DNA of 54,821 nt, taken from positions 1-54,821 of the forward strand of contig JACPPG010000011.1 in NCBI GenBank assembly GCA_016191115.1. The letters are read 5' to 3'. Below are positions 17,924-24,834 of the stretch, in pieces. The DNA is from Planctomycetia bacterium. Its GTDB lineage: Bacteria > Planctomycetota > Planctomycetia > Pirellulales > JACPPG01. The first letter of the stretch is position 1. The number at the start of each line of letters is the position of its first letter. The notes beneath the pieces were generated by a model. The model made no database searches. It was given only the letters and a program-made list of their open reading frames with translations, and was not told the origin of the DNA. A program made the translations under genes and the position numbers.

Positions 17924-18267
17924 CGGCGTTTGCCGCGCACGGGAGTCGGTTGTTTGGTCCCCGTTAGCCGCCGCGGCTACGCGGCGCTTGTCCCGGCTTA
18001 GCCGCCGGGGCTAACGGCACATGGATACTCGGCAATTTCCACGGCACGCCGTGTGCAGCGTTGACTGTCGCCGGCGACCCTGCCGCGTGGAGAAACTGTG
18101 CCGGCGGTGGTTTGCGGCGTCAAGCGTGGCACGCGCGCGGCGTTTGAACTCGCCAGCTTGCATACGGAGTTCCGGCGTGTCACAATTGGCGGCTGTCGAA
18201 GCATGGATGCGTTCGATCGATTTCGGAACTTATCCATCCAAGGCCCGACAGGAGTCATTCGCCCCCC
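17924..18267. other. Intergenic region upstream of groES
   Basis: An inverted repeat CCGTTAGCC (17961-17969) / GGCTAACGG (18009-18017) lies after the PhnD-like gene, in a family of planctomycete GTTAGCC repeats. I saw no CIRCE element (TTAGCACTC-N9-GAGTGCTAA) and no convincing -35/-10 pair before groES. An AGGAG at 18250-18254 is 13 bases from the groES ATG. Confidence 0.45.
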
Positions 18268-18555
18268 ATGAAGATCATCCCCCTCGGCCCTCATGTTGTC
18301 GTTCGACGTTTGGAGGCGGAGAAAAAAACGAACGGCGGAATCGTTCTGCCGGATGCCGCCACGAAGGAATCTCGTGAAGGGCGCGTGCTCTCGGTCGGCG
18401 ATGGACCGATCCTGTCCGACGGCCACCGCGCGATACCGCAGGTCAAGGAGGGGGACCGTGTGTTGTTCAGCAACTACGCTGGCACCCACGTCCAGTTCAA
18501 CAGCGAAGAGCTGTTGATCCTGAGCGAGGACGATATCCTGGCCGTGCTGAATTGA
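18268..18555 (+). CDS. groES: Co-chaperonin GroES (Cpn10)
   Basis: 95-residue GroES, the heptameric lid of the GroEL chaperonin. Family landmarks are IPLGPHVVVRRLEAEKKTNGGIVLP (the mobile-loop region), the TKESREGRVLSVGDG strand turn, and VKEGDRVLFSNYAG ahead of the closing LLILSEDDILAVLN. The mobile loop with GGIVLP is intact, so it should bind a GroEL. No groEL follows; a 61-codon gene begins two bases after the stop. Planctomycetes often carry several GroES/GroEL copies, so this is likely a paralog working with a chaperonin encoded elsewhere. Confidence 0.92.
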   Translation: MKIIPLGPHVVVRRLEAEKKTNGGIVLPDAATKESREGRVLSVGDGPILSDGHRAIPQVKEGDRVLFSNYAGTHVQFNSEELLILSEDDILAVLN

Positions 18556-18557
18556 TC

Positions 18558-18743
18558 ATGAAAGACAAGGCCAGCTACGCCATCGAGCTCGACCGGGCGA
18601 TGTACGGCTTTCTGGAAGAGATGGCCAAGAAGTACGATCTGGCCGACCCGGATAAGGCGCTCCGCTGCCTGGTCAACTACGCCCGCGCCGAGCCGGCGCA
18701 AGCCGACGCGATCTTCGCCGAAGTGCGGTGCCTGGACTGCTGA
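18558..18743 (+). CDS. Small hypothetical protein after GroES
   Basis: 61 residues from the ATG at 18558, two bases after the groES stop. It is helical and charged, SYAIELDRAMYGFLEEMAKKYDL then DKALRCLVNYAR, and ends in a CLDC cysteine pair. The shape recalls ribbon-helix-helix or small adaptor proteins, but no family is recognised. Spacing implies co-transcription with groES. The CxxC end might bind metal. Confidence 0.6.
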   Translation: MKDKASYAIELDRAMYGFLEEMAKKYDLADPDKALRCLVNYARAEPAQADAIFAEVRCLDC

Positions 18744-18816
18744 AGGGGGGAGCCCGGCGGTTGGCCACGGCGGCGCGGGTGCCGCCGAGACCGGACCGAT
18801 CATGCGGCTGGCAATC

Positions 18817-19162
18817 TCAAAGCCCAAGGCCGGCCTTCAGGCAACCGTCGATCTTGTGCATCATTCCGCCGGACAAGCGCCCGATGCGGCGCAAAATGAA
18901 TCGCTGATCGATCGTCAGGATGTTCCAACATTCCACGATGGAATCGGAGAGGAGGCCTGAACCTCGCGCATCGGGCTTTGCAGCGGCGACGAAGAGCTCC
19001 GATGACTTCAGCGTCGGACGGATCACGCTTGTGACGGCTACGATGACCGCGTCGTCCTCTTGGTGCAACTCGTCCCTGGACACGACCAGCGTGGGCCGCA
19101 CCTTGCTACCGGTCAGAGTATGGATAGTCGAGGAGCACGATGTCGCCGCGTACGACCTTCAT
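18817..19162 (-). pseudogene. MazF/PemK-type toxin, frameshifted
   Basis: The toxin opens at 19162 with an ATGA overlap to the antitoxin stop. It reads MKVVRGDIVLLDYPYSDR and then stops at TAG (19106-19108). The other frame continues with SKVRPTLVVSRDELHQEDDAVIVAVTS, the conserved MazF body, through to 18817. Together they would make about 114 residues, normal for MazF. Between the halves the family expects D-R-T-G-S-K. Adding five bases (GACCG) next to the existing GACCG would restore exactly that, so loss of one unit of a tandem 5-bp repeat is the simplest cause. The endoribonuclease should be inactive unless a frameshift or sequencing error is involved. Confidence 0.75.
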
Positions 19163-19386
19163 TCTTTACGCGGGTCCAAGGCGTCATAGGCATCCATTGA
19201 CGGATCATCCCAACCGGCGCGACGTCCCATTTCACGCAATGCAAACCTGGTCCCTTCGTCCATCACGCTCTGCAAACGGTCGTACTCCTCGGCGCGAATC
19301 AACACGTAGTGCTGATTCCGCTCGGGGTCGACGATCTCGACAGGCTCTCCCCTCGCGGCTTCAACCGCTTGCTTCAATTTGTTCAT
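19159..19386 (-). CDS. Antitoxin partner of the MazF/PemK-like toxin
   Basis: 75 residues: MNKLKQAVEAARGEPVEIVDPERN then YVLIRAEEYDRLQ, a Phd/YefM-like or small adaptor-type antitoxin opening, followed by an acidic C-terminal tail (DDPSMDAYDALDPRKE) likely to wrap the toxin. Its stop overlaps the toxin ATG by ATGA, the normal coupling of such pairs. It appears intact although the toxin is broken. It may autoregulate the promoter near 19390-19430. The antitoxin class is tentative. Confidence 0.7.
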   Translation of the reverse strand: MNKLKQAVEAARGEPVEIVDPERNQHYVLIRAEEYDRLQSVMDEGTRFALREMGRRAGWDDPSMDAYDALDPRKE

Positions 19387-19476
19387 AAGCGAATTTTACC
19401 TCGCCGTGTAGCCATACGACAAGGCGGACCGCACCGGAAGCCAGGCGCGCCGAGCGTTCGCCGGGTCGCCCGCCCG

Positions 19477-20541
19477 TCATCGGTTCCCGGTCGCCGCGCC
19501 CAGCTTCCGCTCGTCGAAGCGGCGCATCATTTCCTTCCAGTTCGTGAACAGGATTCCTTCCCGCTCGAAAAAGGCGTGCATCGCCGGGTCGGCGAACATC
19601 TGCGCCTCCCACACCCGCTGCTGCCATGAGCCGGTGATCGCTTTCAGGCAGTCGGTCTGCACGGACGGGTGAAAGATGATCTCGTTGATGCCAGGGTCGA
19701 ATGAACGGACCAGCTCGAAGAACTTGTCGAGCTTCTCCTGGTACGTCTTGCCTTCGGGCGCGGACCAGAAATCGTCGAGCTTCGGCAGCTTGTAGTCGCG
19801 GAGAAGCTGGTTCCCCGCCTCGCTGATCGGATATCCCTGCTTCTTGAATTTCTCCATCACCTTCGGCGAGGGCTCGATGGCCATGGCCGGGATGCGGTAC
19901 TCCTCGGCCACTTTCAGGTAGGCCTGCGTGTAGTCGGGCCGCGCGTACAGCGTGCCCATGTGCGTGTCGATGTGGCTGGGGCGCGTCCCCTTGGCGATGG
20001 CCCGCTCGATCTGGGCGCGGATTTCCGCCTCGATCTCGCTGGGTTTGGCCGCCAGCACGACCGACGGCACCGAACGCCACAGGTAGCCGTCGTTGTCGAT
20101 CAGGCCGGGCACTTTGGCGCGGTCGGCCACCGGGCCCCAGCGATACCACTTCCATTCGCTGGTCAGCGCCAGGTGCAGCCCGCAATCGTAGTCGGGGTTC
20201 TGCTTGTACCAGTCGGCCATCTCGTTGTACCAGGGGCAGGGGACCATGAGCGCGGCCGATTGAATGTGGCCGGCGGTGAGGTACGCCTTGGCGGCCTGGT
20301 TGGCCTCGTAGCACATGCCGATATCGTCGGCGTGCAGGATGAGCACTTTCTTGCCGGCCGGGTAGCCGAGCTTCTCGCCCCACGTCTCGGCCAAGGCGAC
20401 GGTGGTTGCGGCCATCCAGACAGTGAGCGTGAGGAACGCGACCAGGGCGGCGGCGCGTCTTGGGGGGCGGGCATCCTGCCCGCCTTTGTGCGCGCGGGAG
20501 ACTCGAAACAAGAACAAAGCGGCAGACATGACGGCACGCAT
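19477..20541 (-). CDS. Secreted ChbG/YdjC-type carbohydrate deacetylase
   Basis: 354-residue exported member of the YdjC/ChbG family of metal-dependent deacetylases of chitooligosaccharides and similar sugars. KVLILHADDIGMCYEANQA holds the Asp-Asp metal motif. CGLHLALTSEW and SHIDTHMGTLYA supply the histidines, and NEIIFHPSVQT is another conserved block. The signal peptide is unusual: RAHKGGQDARPPRRAAAL is encoded by a family D palindrome, followed by the hydrophobic LVAFLTLTVWMAATTVALA. The start could also be the ATG at 20529. It neighbours a secreted ThuA protein, divergently. Confidence 0.87.
   Translation of the reverse strand: MRAVMSAALFLFRVSRAHKGGQDARPPRRAAALVAFLTLTVWMAATTVALAETWGEKLGYPAGKKVLILHADDIGMCYEANQAAKAYLTAGHIQSAALMVPCPWYNEMADWYKQNPDYDCGLHLALTSEWKWYRWGPVADRAKVPGLIDNDGYLWRSVPSVVLAAKPSEIEAEIRAQIERAIAKGTRPSHIDTHMGTLYARPDYTQAYLKVAEEYRIPAMAIEPSPKVMEKFKKQGYPISEAGNQLLRDYKLPKLDDFWSAPEGKTYQEKLDKFFELVRSFDPGINEIIFHPSVQTDCLKAITGSWQQRVWEAQMFADPAMHAFFEREGILFTNWKEMMRRFDERKLGAATGNR
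20462..20484. repeat. Family D palindrome inside a coding start
   Basis: GGGGCGGGCATCCTGCCCGCC copy in frame within the ChbG signal peptide, encoding GGQDARPP. Confidence 0.75.
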
Positions 20542-20602
20542 GGGAAGTCGATTCTCCGCTAGCGGGAACGATCGATGGTCGAGCGGTGAGCTGTGGTCAG
20601 AA

Positions 20603-20626
20603 GGCGGGCAGGATGCCCGCCCCCCC
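20603..20626. repeat. Family D palindrome
   Basis: GGCGGGCAGGATGCCCGCCC copy in the divergent gap between ChbG and ThuA. Confidence 0.7.
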
Positions 20627-20750
20627 TTGCGACCCGATTCTGAGCGGCCGCCCGCCGGGAGTCAAGGAAGTAGCCTGCGGTCTACAGCCTCCAGCCTCGC
20701 GTGGTATCCTAGCGGTCGATCGCGTCACAGCCAGCCGAGAGGATTCCATC

Positions 20751-21560
20751 ATGTTCCGTCGATGCGTCGCTGTCGCGGCACTCGCCGCGCTCCTGCTCGC
20801 GACGCCCGGCACGGCCGCGGAGAAGAAGCAGCTTCTGCTCTTGGGCCAGAAGCGCGACAATCACCCGCCCACCACGCACGAATTCATGGCGGGCTTGCGC
20901 GTGCTGGCGCGTTGCTTGGAGCCAATCTCGTCGGTCGAAGTCCGCGCGGTCGAGGTCGAAGAGCCGTGGCCCGAGGGGCCCGACCTGATCCGCCGGGCCG
21001 ATGGCGTGGTGCTGTACTTGTCGGAAGGAGCGAAGTGGCTGGAGGCCGATCCGCGGCGGCTCGACGCGGTCGCGCAGCTCGCCGCCCGCGGTGGTGGACT
21101 CTCCGCGCTGCATTGGGGGATCGGCGCCAAGGAAGCCCGGCACGTCGAGTCGTTCGTCAAGCTGTTCGGTGGCTGCCATGGCGGGCCGGACCGGCGCTAT
21201 CAAGTAGTCGAAACTGAGTTGCAAGTGGCCGATGGCCAGCATCCCGTCGCCCGCGGCCTCGCACCGCTGACGGTGCGCGACGAGTTTTACTACCGCTTGA
21301 AAGCGCCTGCCGGCGAGCCGGCGCCGCGGACGCTGCTGACCGCCACGATCGACGGCCAGGCCCAGCGCGTAGCGTGGACGTGGGAGCGGGCCGACGGCGG
21401 CCGGTCGTTTGGGTATAGCGGCCTGCACTTCCACGACAACTGGCGGCACGAATTCTATCGCCGCCTGGCGACGCAGGGCGTGCTGTGGACGCTCAAGCTC
21501 GACATTCCAGCGGCCGGCGTGCCGGTGGACGTCGAGGATGAGGTGCTAAAGCTGAAGTGA
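20751..21560 (+). CDS. Secreted ThuA-like protein
   Basis: 269 residues with signal peptide MFRRCVAVAALAALLLATPGTAAEK. The mature part is a ThuA/glutamine-amidotransferase-like fold: KQLLLLGQKRDNHPPTTHEFMAGLRVLA, RADGVVLYLSEGAKW, GGGLSALHWGIGA and the late GYSGLHFHDNW. ThuA domains occur in sugar utilisation and 3-keto-glycoside pathways of planctomycetes. The ATG at 20751 is supported by GAGAGGA upstream. It could act with the DUF1080 and ChbG-type secreted proteins in glycan breakdown, which is inference. Confidence 0.85.
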   Translation: MFRRCVAVAALAALLLATPGTAAEKKQLLLLGQKRDNHPPTTHEFMAGLRVLARCLEPISSVEVRAVEVEEPWPEGPDLIRRADGVVLYLSEGAKWLEADPRRLDAVAQLAARGGGLSALHWGIGAKEARHVESFVKLFGGCHGGPDRRYQVVETELQVADGQHPVARGLAPLTVRDEFYYRLKAPAGEPAPRTLLTATIDGQAQRVAWTWERADGGRSFGYSGLHFHDNWRHEFYRRLATQGVLWTLKLDIPAAGVPVDVEDEVLKLK

Positions 21561-21596
21561 GCGGCCCGAGCCGAGTACGACTGGTTCGTCTCAATA

Positions 21597-21676
21597 GTGT
21601 GCCACGGCTTCGCAGAAGCCGTGCCAAGCGGGGATGGACGCCGCAGTGTGTGCCACGGCTTCGCAGAAGCCGTGCC
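21597..21676. repeat. Two REP-like palindromes downstream of RAYT
   Basis: The 21-base palindromic word cacggcttcg-c-agaagccgtg type occurs at 21603-21623 and 21654-21674, each preceded by GTGTGC. It is identical to the first part of the 112-bp units at 22345-22831. These two copies lack the rest of the unit. Confidence 0.8.
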
Positions 21677-21753
21677 AAGGGCGAGGGACAATGGCCGCAC
21701 TTTGCACCTCGGCGGCACGGATCGTCCGCAGTAGCCGCTATTGCGATCTCCGA

Positions 21754-22320
21754 CTATGGCCCCGGAGAATTGAGCATCGGGAGCGTGCGATCAACCTGAA
21801 GATGGCACCTCGCGACACCCGCCCAATCCGCCGCGCTCGACCACTGCCAATCCACGACGTTCCGAACAAGGCCACGGCGCACCGGATTGTGGTGAATGTA
21901 CTCGACGATCGTCAGGGCTGCTTCTGGTTCATACACATTGCGGTCTTGACCGGGACCTGCTTGCCAGAAACGTGCACGCGTGCGGTTGCCCTGCCGTACC
22001 GTAAGCCGCTCAAGGAACGGCGAGTGACGTTCGCGCAACCATGCAATGGCTCGCTGCGCCACGGGACGTTTGATATCCGCCAGGATCGCCGCAACGCGAT
22101 ATCCACGCTCGCGCGGCCAAATGAGTAGGTGAGCATGCTCCGGCATAATGACCCAAGCCCAGAGATCGAAGCTGTGTTTCTCGCGTGCGGAGGCAAGCGA
22201 TCTGAGAAACCAGTGTCTCGTGCGGTCTCGACTTAGCAGCGGCAGCCGTGCGTAGCAAGAAAACGTCAAGAAGTGGGCGTGGCCCGCCTCGTCATAGTGT
22301 CGCACTCGCTTGCGTCTCAT
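21754..22320 (-). CDS. REP-associated tyrosine transposase (RAYT, IS200-like Y1)
   Basis: 188 residues of the Y1 transposase family that acts on REP palindromes by single-strand cleavage. The HUH pair is in PEHAHLLIWP (His62 and His64). The likely nucleophile is Tyr141 in YIHHNPVRRGLV, with WQWSSAADW near the end as in RAYTs. FLTFSCYARLPLLSRD is the usual N-terminal strand. The ATG at 22320 is chosen; a longer in-frame reading to 22812 only translates the repeat array. It appears intact. The flanking REP units show that it owns or co-evolves with a repeat family. Confidence 0.9.
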   Translation of the reverse strand: MRRKRVRHYDEAGHAHFLTFSCYARLPLLSRDRTRHWFLRSLASAREKHSFDLWAWVIMPEHAHLLIWPRERGYRVAAILADIKRPVAQRAIAWLRERHSPFLERLTVRQGNRTRARFWQAGPGQDRNVYEPEAALTIVEYIHHNPVRRGLVRNVVDWQWSSAADWAGVARCHLQVDRTLPMLNSPGP

Positions 22321-22344
22321 AGGGTTCGTGCGGTTCGGGCCCGC

Positions 22345-22456
22345 GTGTGCCACGGCTTCGCAGAAGCCGTGCGAAGCGGGGATGGCCGTCGACTTTATCC
22401 GTAAGCGGCTTAGCGGGGCAGCACGGCTTGTCCTCATCGGCCAAGCCGTGGCACAC
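22345..22456. repeat. 112-bp RAYT-associated unit, copy 1
   Basis: Bounded by GTGTGCCACGGCTT and the inverse complement AAGCCGTGGCACAC. It includes a REP palindrome, then GTAAGCGGCTTAGCGGGGC. It lies 25 bases upstream of the RAYT start codon. Confidence 0.85.
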
Positions 22457-22512
22457 GTTGAGTCTCGCCGTGGCACACGTTGAGTCTCGCCGTGGCACAT
22501 GTTGAGTCTCGC
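22448..22512. repeat. Tandem 22-bp direct repeat between units
   Basis: CGTGGCACACGTTGAGTCTCGC occurs three times in tandem (third copy with CAT for CAC), beginning in the tail of copy 1. The word GTTGAGTCTCGCATCAG is found again after copy 2. Confidence 0.7.
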
Positions 22513-22571
22513 ATCAGTTTCGCATACGTCAGTCCCGCGTGTCACGGCTTCGACCTGCGGCTTTGTACCGC

Positions 22572-22683
22572 GTGTGCCACGGCTTCGCAGAAGCCGTGCG
22601 AAGCGGGGATGGACGTCGACTTCATCCGTAAGCGGCTTAGCGGGGCAGCACGGCTTGTCCTGGTCGGCCAAGCCGTGGCACAC
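22572..22683. repeat. 112-bp RAYT-associated unit, copy 2
   Basis: Same length and ends as copies 1 and 3, with three to five substitutions (GGACGTCGACTTC, TGGTCGG). Confidence 0.85.
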
Positions 22684-22719
22684 GTTGAGTCTCGCATCAG
22701 TTTCGCATACGTCAGTCCC

Positions 22720-22831
22720 GTGTGCCACGGCTTCGCAGAAGCCGTGCGAAGCGGGGATGGCCGTCGACTTTATCCGTAAGCGGCTTAGCGGGGCAGCACG
22801 GCTTGTCCTCATCGGCCAAGCCGTGGCACAC
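22720..22831. repeat. 112-bp RAYT-associated unit, copy 3
   Basis: Internally identical to copy 1 as far as read by eye. The spacer before it (TTGAGTCTCGCATCAG...CGTCAGTCCCG) also precedes copy 2, so larger segments have been duplicated. Confidence 0.85.
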
Positions 22832-22959
22832 GTGCGGATGGCGAAGGCTGCCGACGCCCAGTTTTTGCACGCGACGATTGTAGACGTCGACGCTCTTGCT
22901 TCCTCATCATAGTCGCCGCGGCGGCCAGCCTGCGACTTTCTCAGAAACTGGCCTTGCGA

Positions 22960-22978
22960 TACCTCAAACTTTGAGGTA
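22960..22978. promoter_or_regulatory. 19-bp palindrome, candidate PadR operator
   Basis: TACCTCAAA-C-TTTGAGGTA is a perfect palindrome ending 11 bases before the PadR start codon, where an autoregulatory PadR dimer would bind and block transcription or initiation. Confidence 0.65.
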
Positions 22979-22989
22979 CAAGCCCGCCC

Positions 22990-23349
22990 ATGTCACCGCG
23001 AAAGACCAATCCACCGTTCCGCAGCGGCGTGCCGGAGCTGTTGATCCTGCACCTTTTGGCCGAGCGGCCGATGCACGGGTATGAGCTGGTGCAGGCGATT
23101 CTCGCGCACACCGCCGGCGGCCTGGAATTCGGCGAGGGGTGCATCTACCCGATCCTGCACCGCCTGGAGGCCGAAGGCATGCTCGACGGCCGGCGGCAGT
23201 CGGTCGGCAATCGCAACCGGGTTGTCTATCGGGTCACGCCCAAGGGACGGCGCGAGCTGGCGCGCAGCGTAGCGGACTGGCGGCGAGTCGTCGCCGCGGT
23301 GAACCACTGTTTGCAAGGAGGCGAACGTGGACAGCCAGCCCTGGCTTAA
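22990..23349 (+). CDS. PadR-family transcriptional regulator
   Basis: 119-residue winged-helix repressor. GVPELLILHLLAERPMHGYELVQAI is the PadR recognition-fold opening, with FGEGCIYPILHRLEAEGML as the conserved recognition helix and turn. VVYRVTPKGRRELARSV is the wing and dimerisation start. A 19-bp palindrome sits just upstream. Its end overlaps the next gene by 23 bases, so the pair is co-translated. PadR proteins with such membrane partners often control membrane-stress or drug-response operons; the signal is unknown. Confidence 0.9.
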   Translation: MSPRKTNPPFRSGVPELLILHLLAERPMHGYELVQAILAHTAGGLEFGEGCIYPILHRLEAEGMLDGRRQSVGNRNRVVYRVTPKGRRELARSVADWRRVVAAVNHCLQGGERGQPALA

Positions 23350-24037
23350 TCGCGTACGCAACGAGCTGAGAAAAGCGCGGTTGCCGGCGGCGTACGCCGA
23401 GCGACTGGTCGAGGAATTGTCGGATCACGTCACCGATCTATCGGAGGAGCAAATGAGCATGGAAGCTCGCGAATCGCCAAGCGTTGTCGAGCGTCTGGGC
23501 CCGCCGGTCGAAGTGGCCCAGGCCGCGGCGAAACAGTATCGGCGTCGCACGTTCTGCGGTCGGCACCCGATCGTGATGTTTGTTGTGCTGCCGATTCTCA
23601 TCATGCCGCTGGCATGGTTTGCGCTTGTCATGGCTATCGTCGGCGTGAGAGAGCTGTCCGAATTCCTGGACCTGGGCCGACTGTCAAGCCAGCAGTTCAC
23701 GCCGACGTTGGTTGGCGCCGTTCGACTGTTGTGCACGGCCGCCGTCGTGGCGCCGGCGGCCATCGTCGCTGTCGTGCTGTGCCGGCTGGCGTCAAAGGCA
23801 AGCGTGCGGTGGCACTGGCCGCTCTTGGCATGCGCGATCCTGGGCGCGATCGTCGGTTCAACCCAGATCAAGGTCTTCATGTCTCCCGTCGAAGGGCAAA
23901 GCCAATTGACACTCGGCATGGGCGTGAGTTCGAAGACGCTGTTCATCGAGCCGTGGCATTTCGCCCTGCCCGTGGCCATCGGCCTGTGGGCCGTTTGGCG
24001 GCAATTGCAGCGCGGCCGGCCTACCTGGGCCTCGTAA
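23327..24037 (+). CDS. PadR-coupled membrane protein with HAAS-like N-terminus
   Basis: 236 residues from a GTG start with an excellent AAGGAGG six bases upstream. The N-terminal ~75 residues (LRKARLPAAYAERLVEELSDHVTDL...LGPPVEVAQAAAKQYRRR) are the helical domain commonly fused or paired with PadR regulators. Four or five membrane helices follow: HPIVMFVVLPILIMPLAW, LLCTAAVVAPAAIVAVVL, LLACAILGAIVG and the last near FALPVAIGLWAVW. It probably binds or senses with PadR. The specific role is unknown. Confidence 0.75.
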   Translation: MDSQPWLNRVRNELRKARLPAAYAERLVEELSDHVTDLSEEQMSMEARESPSVVERLGPPVEVAQAAAKQYRRRTFCGRHPIVMFVVLPILIMPLAWFALVMAIVGVRELSEFLDLGRLSSQQFTPTLVGAVRLLCTAAVVAPAAIVAVVLCRLASKASVRWHWPLLACAILGAIVGSTQIKVFMSPVEGQSQLTLGMGVSSKTLFIEPWHFALPVAIGLWAVWRQLQRGRPTWAS

Positions 24038-24165
24038 AGAGCAGTGGACAGTGGCCGGTGGAGAGTGGACAGTAAGGACGAGGCGCCCGGCCGAACGGAT
24101 CGGCCGAGCGCCGGCGGCGTTTTTCTTGCTGCCTGCTGATTGCCGTCCACTGAACACTTGTTTCC
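24038..24165. repeat. GTGGACAGTGG short repeat
   Basis: AGTGGACAGTGGCCGGTGG and GAGTGGACAGT words, similar to a stretch at 45914-45944. There is no gene in this gap. Confidence 0.5.
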
Positions 24166-24834
24166 ATGGCTGTCGAAACGCCCGCTCTGATCGCCGTCGT
24201 CGGAGCCGGTCCGATTGGGCTGGAAGCGGCGCTGTACGGGCGATACCTCGGCTATGACGTGATGGTCTACGAGCGCGGCCGGGTGGGCGAGAACCTGTGG
24301 CGGCAAGGCGACACGCGATTGGCAGAGCCATGGCGACGGCTGATGTCGCCGCTGGGGCTTGCGGCACTCGCGGCGCAAGACCCGCGCTGGCAGCCGCCCG
24401 GCGGCGATTCGTTGCCCACGGCGGCCGAGCTCGTCGCCGCGTACCTGGTCCCGCTCGCGCAGGGTGACTTGCTCGTCGATAGCGTGCGGACGGAGACCGA
24501 AGTCGTGACGATCGAGCGCGACCGTGAGCCCGGCGAACCGCCGGCCGGCGCGGACGAGGTCGAGGGCTTTCGGCTCCGCGTCCGCGACAGCGCGGCCGAG
24601 CTGATGGAAAGGGCCGACGTGGTCATCGACGCCTCGGGCGTCCCGTCGGGCCAGGCTGACTCCCACTGGTTCGCCACCGGAGAACCGGACTTCTACGTGC
24701 TGGGCGAAAAGAGCGCCGCCGATCCGGGCCGGTTCTCCATTCGCGACGGGCTTGCGCAGATTCGCGACCTATTTGCGATCATCGGCGACCGCGCGACGCT
24801 GGACCTGTACGCCTCGATCGGCGGTTTGGGCTGA
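24166..24834 (+). CDS. NAD(P)/FAD-binding protein
   Basis: 222 residues beginning with a Rossmann dinucleotide-binding motif VVGAGPIGLEAALYGRYLG (GxGxxG at about 13-18) and the following acidic strand end VYERG. It then has LWRQGDTRLAEPWRRLMSPLG as in flavin-dependent monooxygenase-like proteins. VVIDASGVPSG is the second Gly-rich motif. It is shorter than full flavoprotein monooxygenases, so it may be a truncated or minimal member. Its last 66 bases overlap the convergent hydrolase gene. Confidence 0.7.
   Translation: MAVETPALIAVVGAGPIGLEAALYGRYLGYDVMVYERGRVGENLWRQGDTRLAEPWRRLMSPLGLAALAAQDPRWQPPGGDSLPTAAELVAAYLVPLAQGDLLVDSVRTETEVVTIERDREPGEPPAGADEVEGFRLRVRDSAAELMERADVVIDASGVPSGQADSHWFATGEPDFYVLGEKSAADPGRFSIRDGLAQIRDLFAIIGDRATLDLYASIGGLG

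Noticed and set aside
18021..18267. CIRCE operator before groES
   Set aside because: No TTAGCACTC-N9-GAGTGCTAA or near match is visible.
22321..22812. N-terminal extension of the RAYT reading frame
   Set aside because: The extension only translates the 112-bp repeat units; the family starts at the Met at 22320.
22345..22831. CRISPR-like array
   Set aside because: Units are 112 bp, internally palindromic and only three; spacers are themselves repeats and no cas genes are present.
22480..22912. Plus-strand open frames in the RAYT repeat array
   Set aside because: They consist of translated repeats (FAYVSP words) with no domain.
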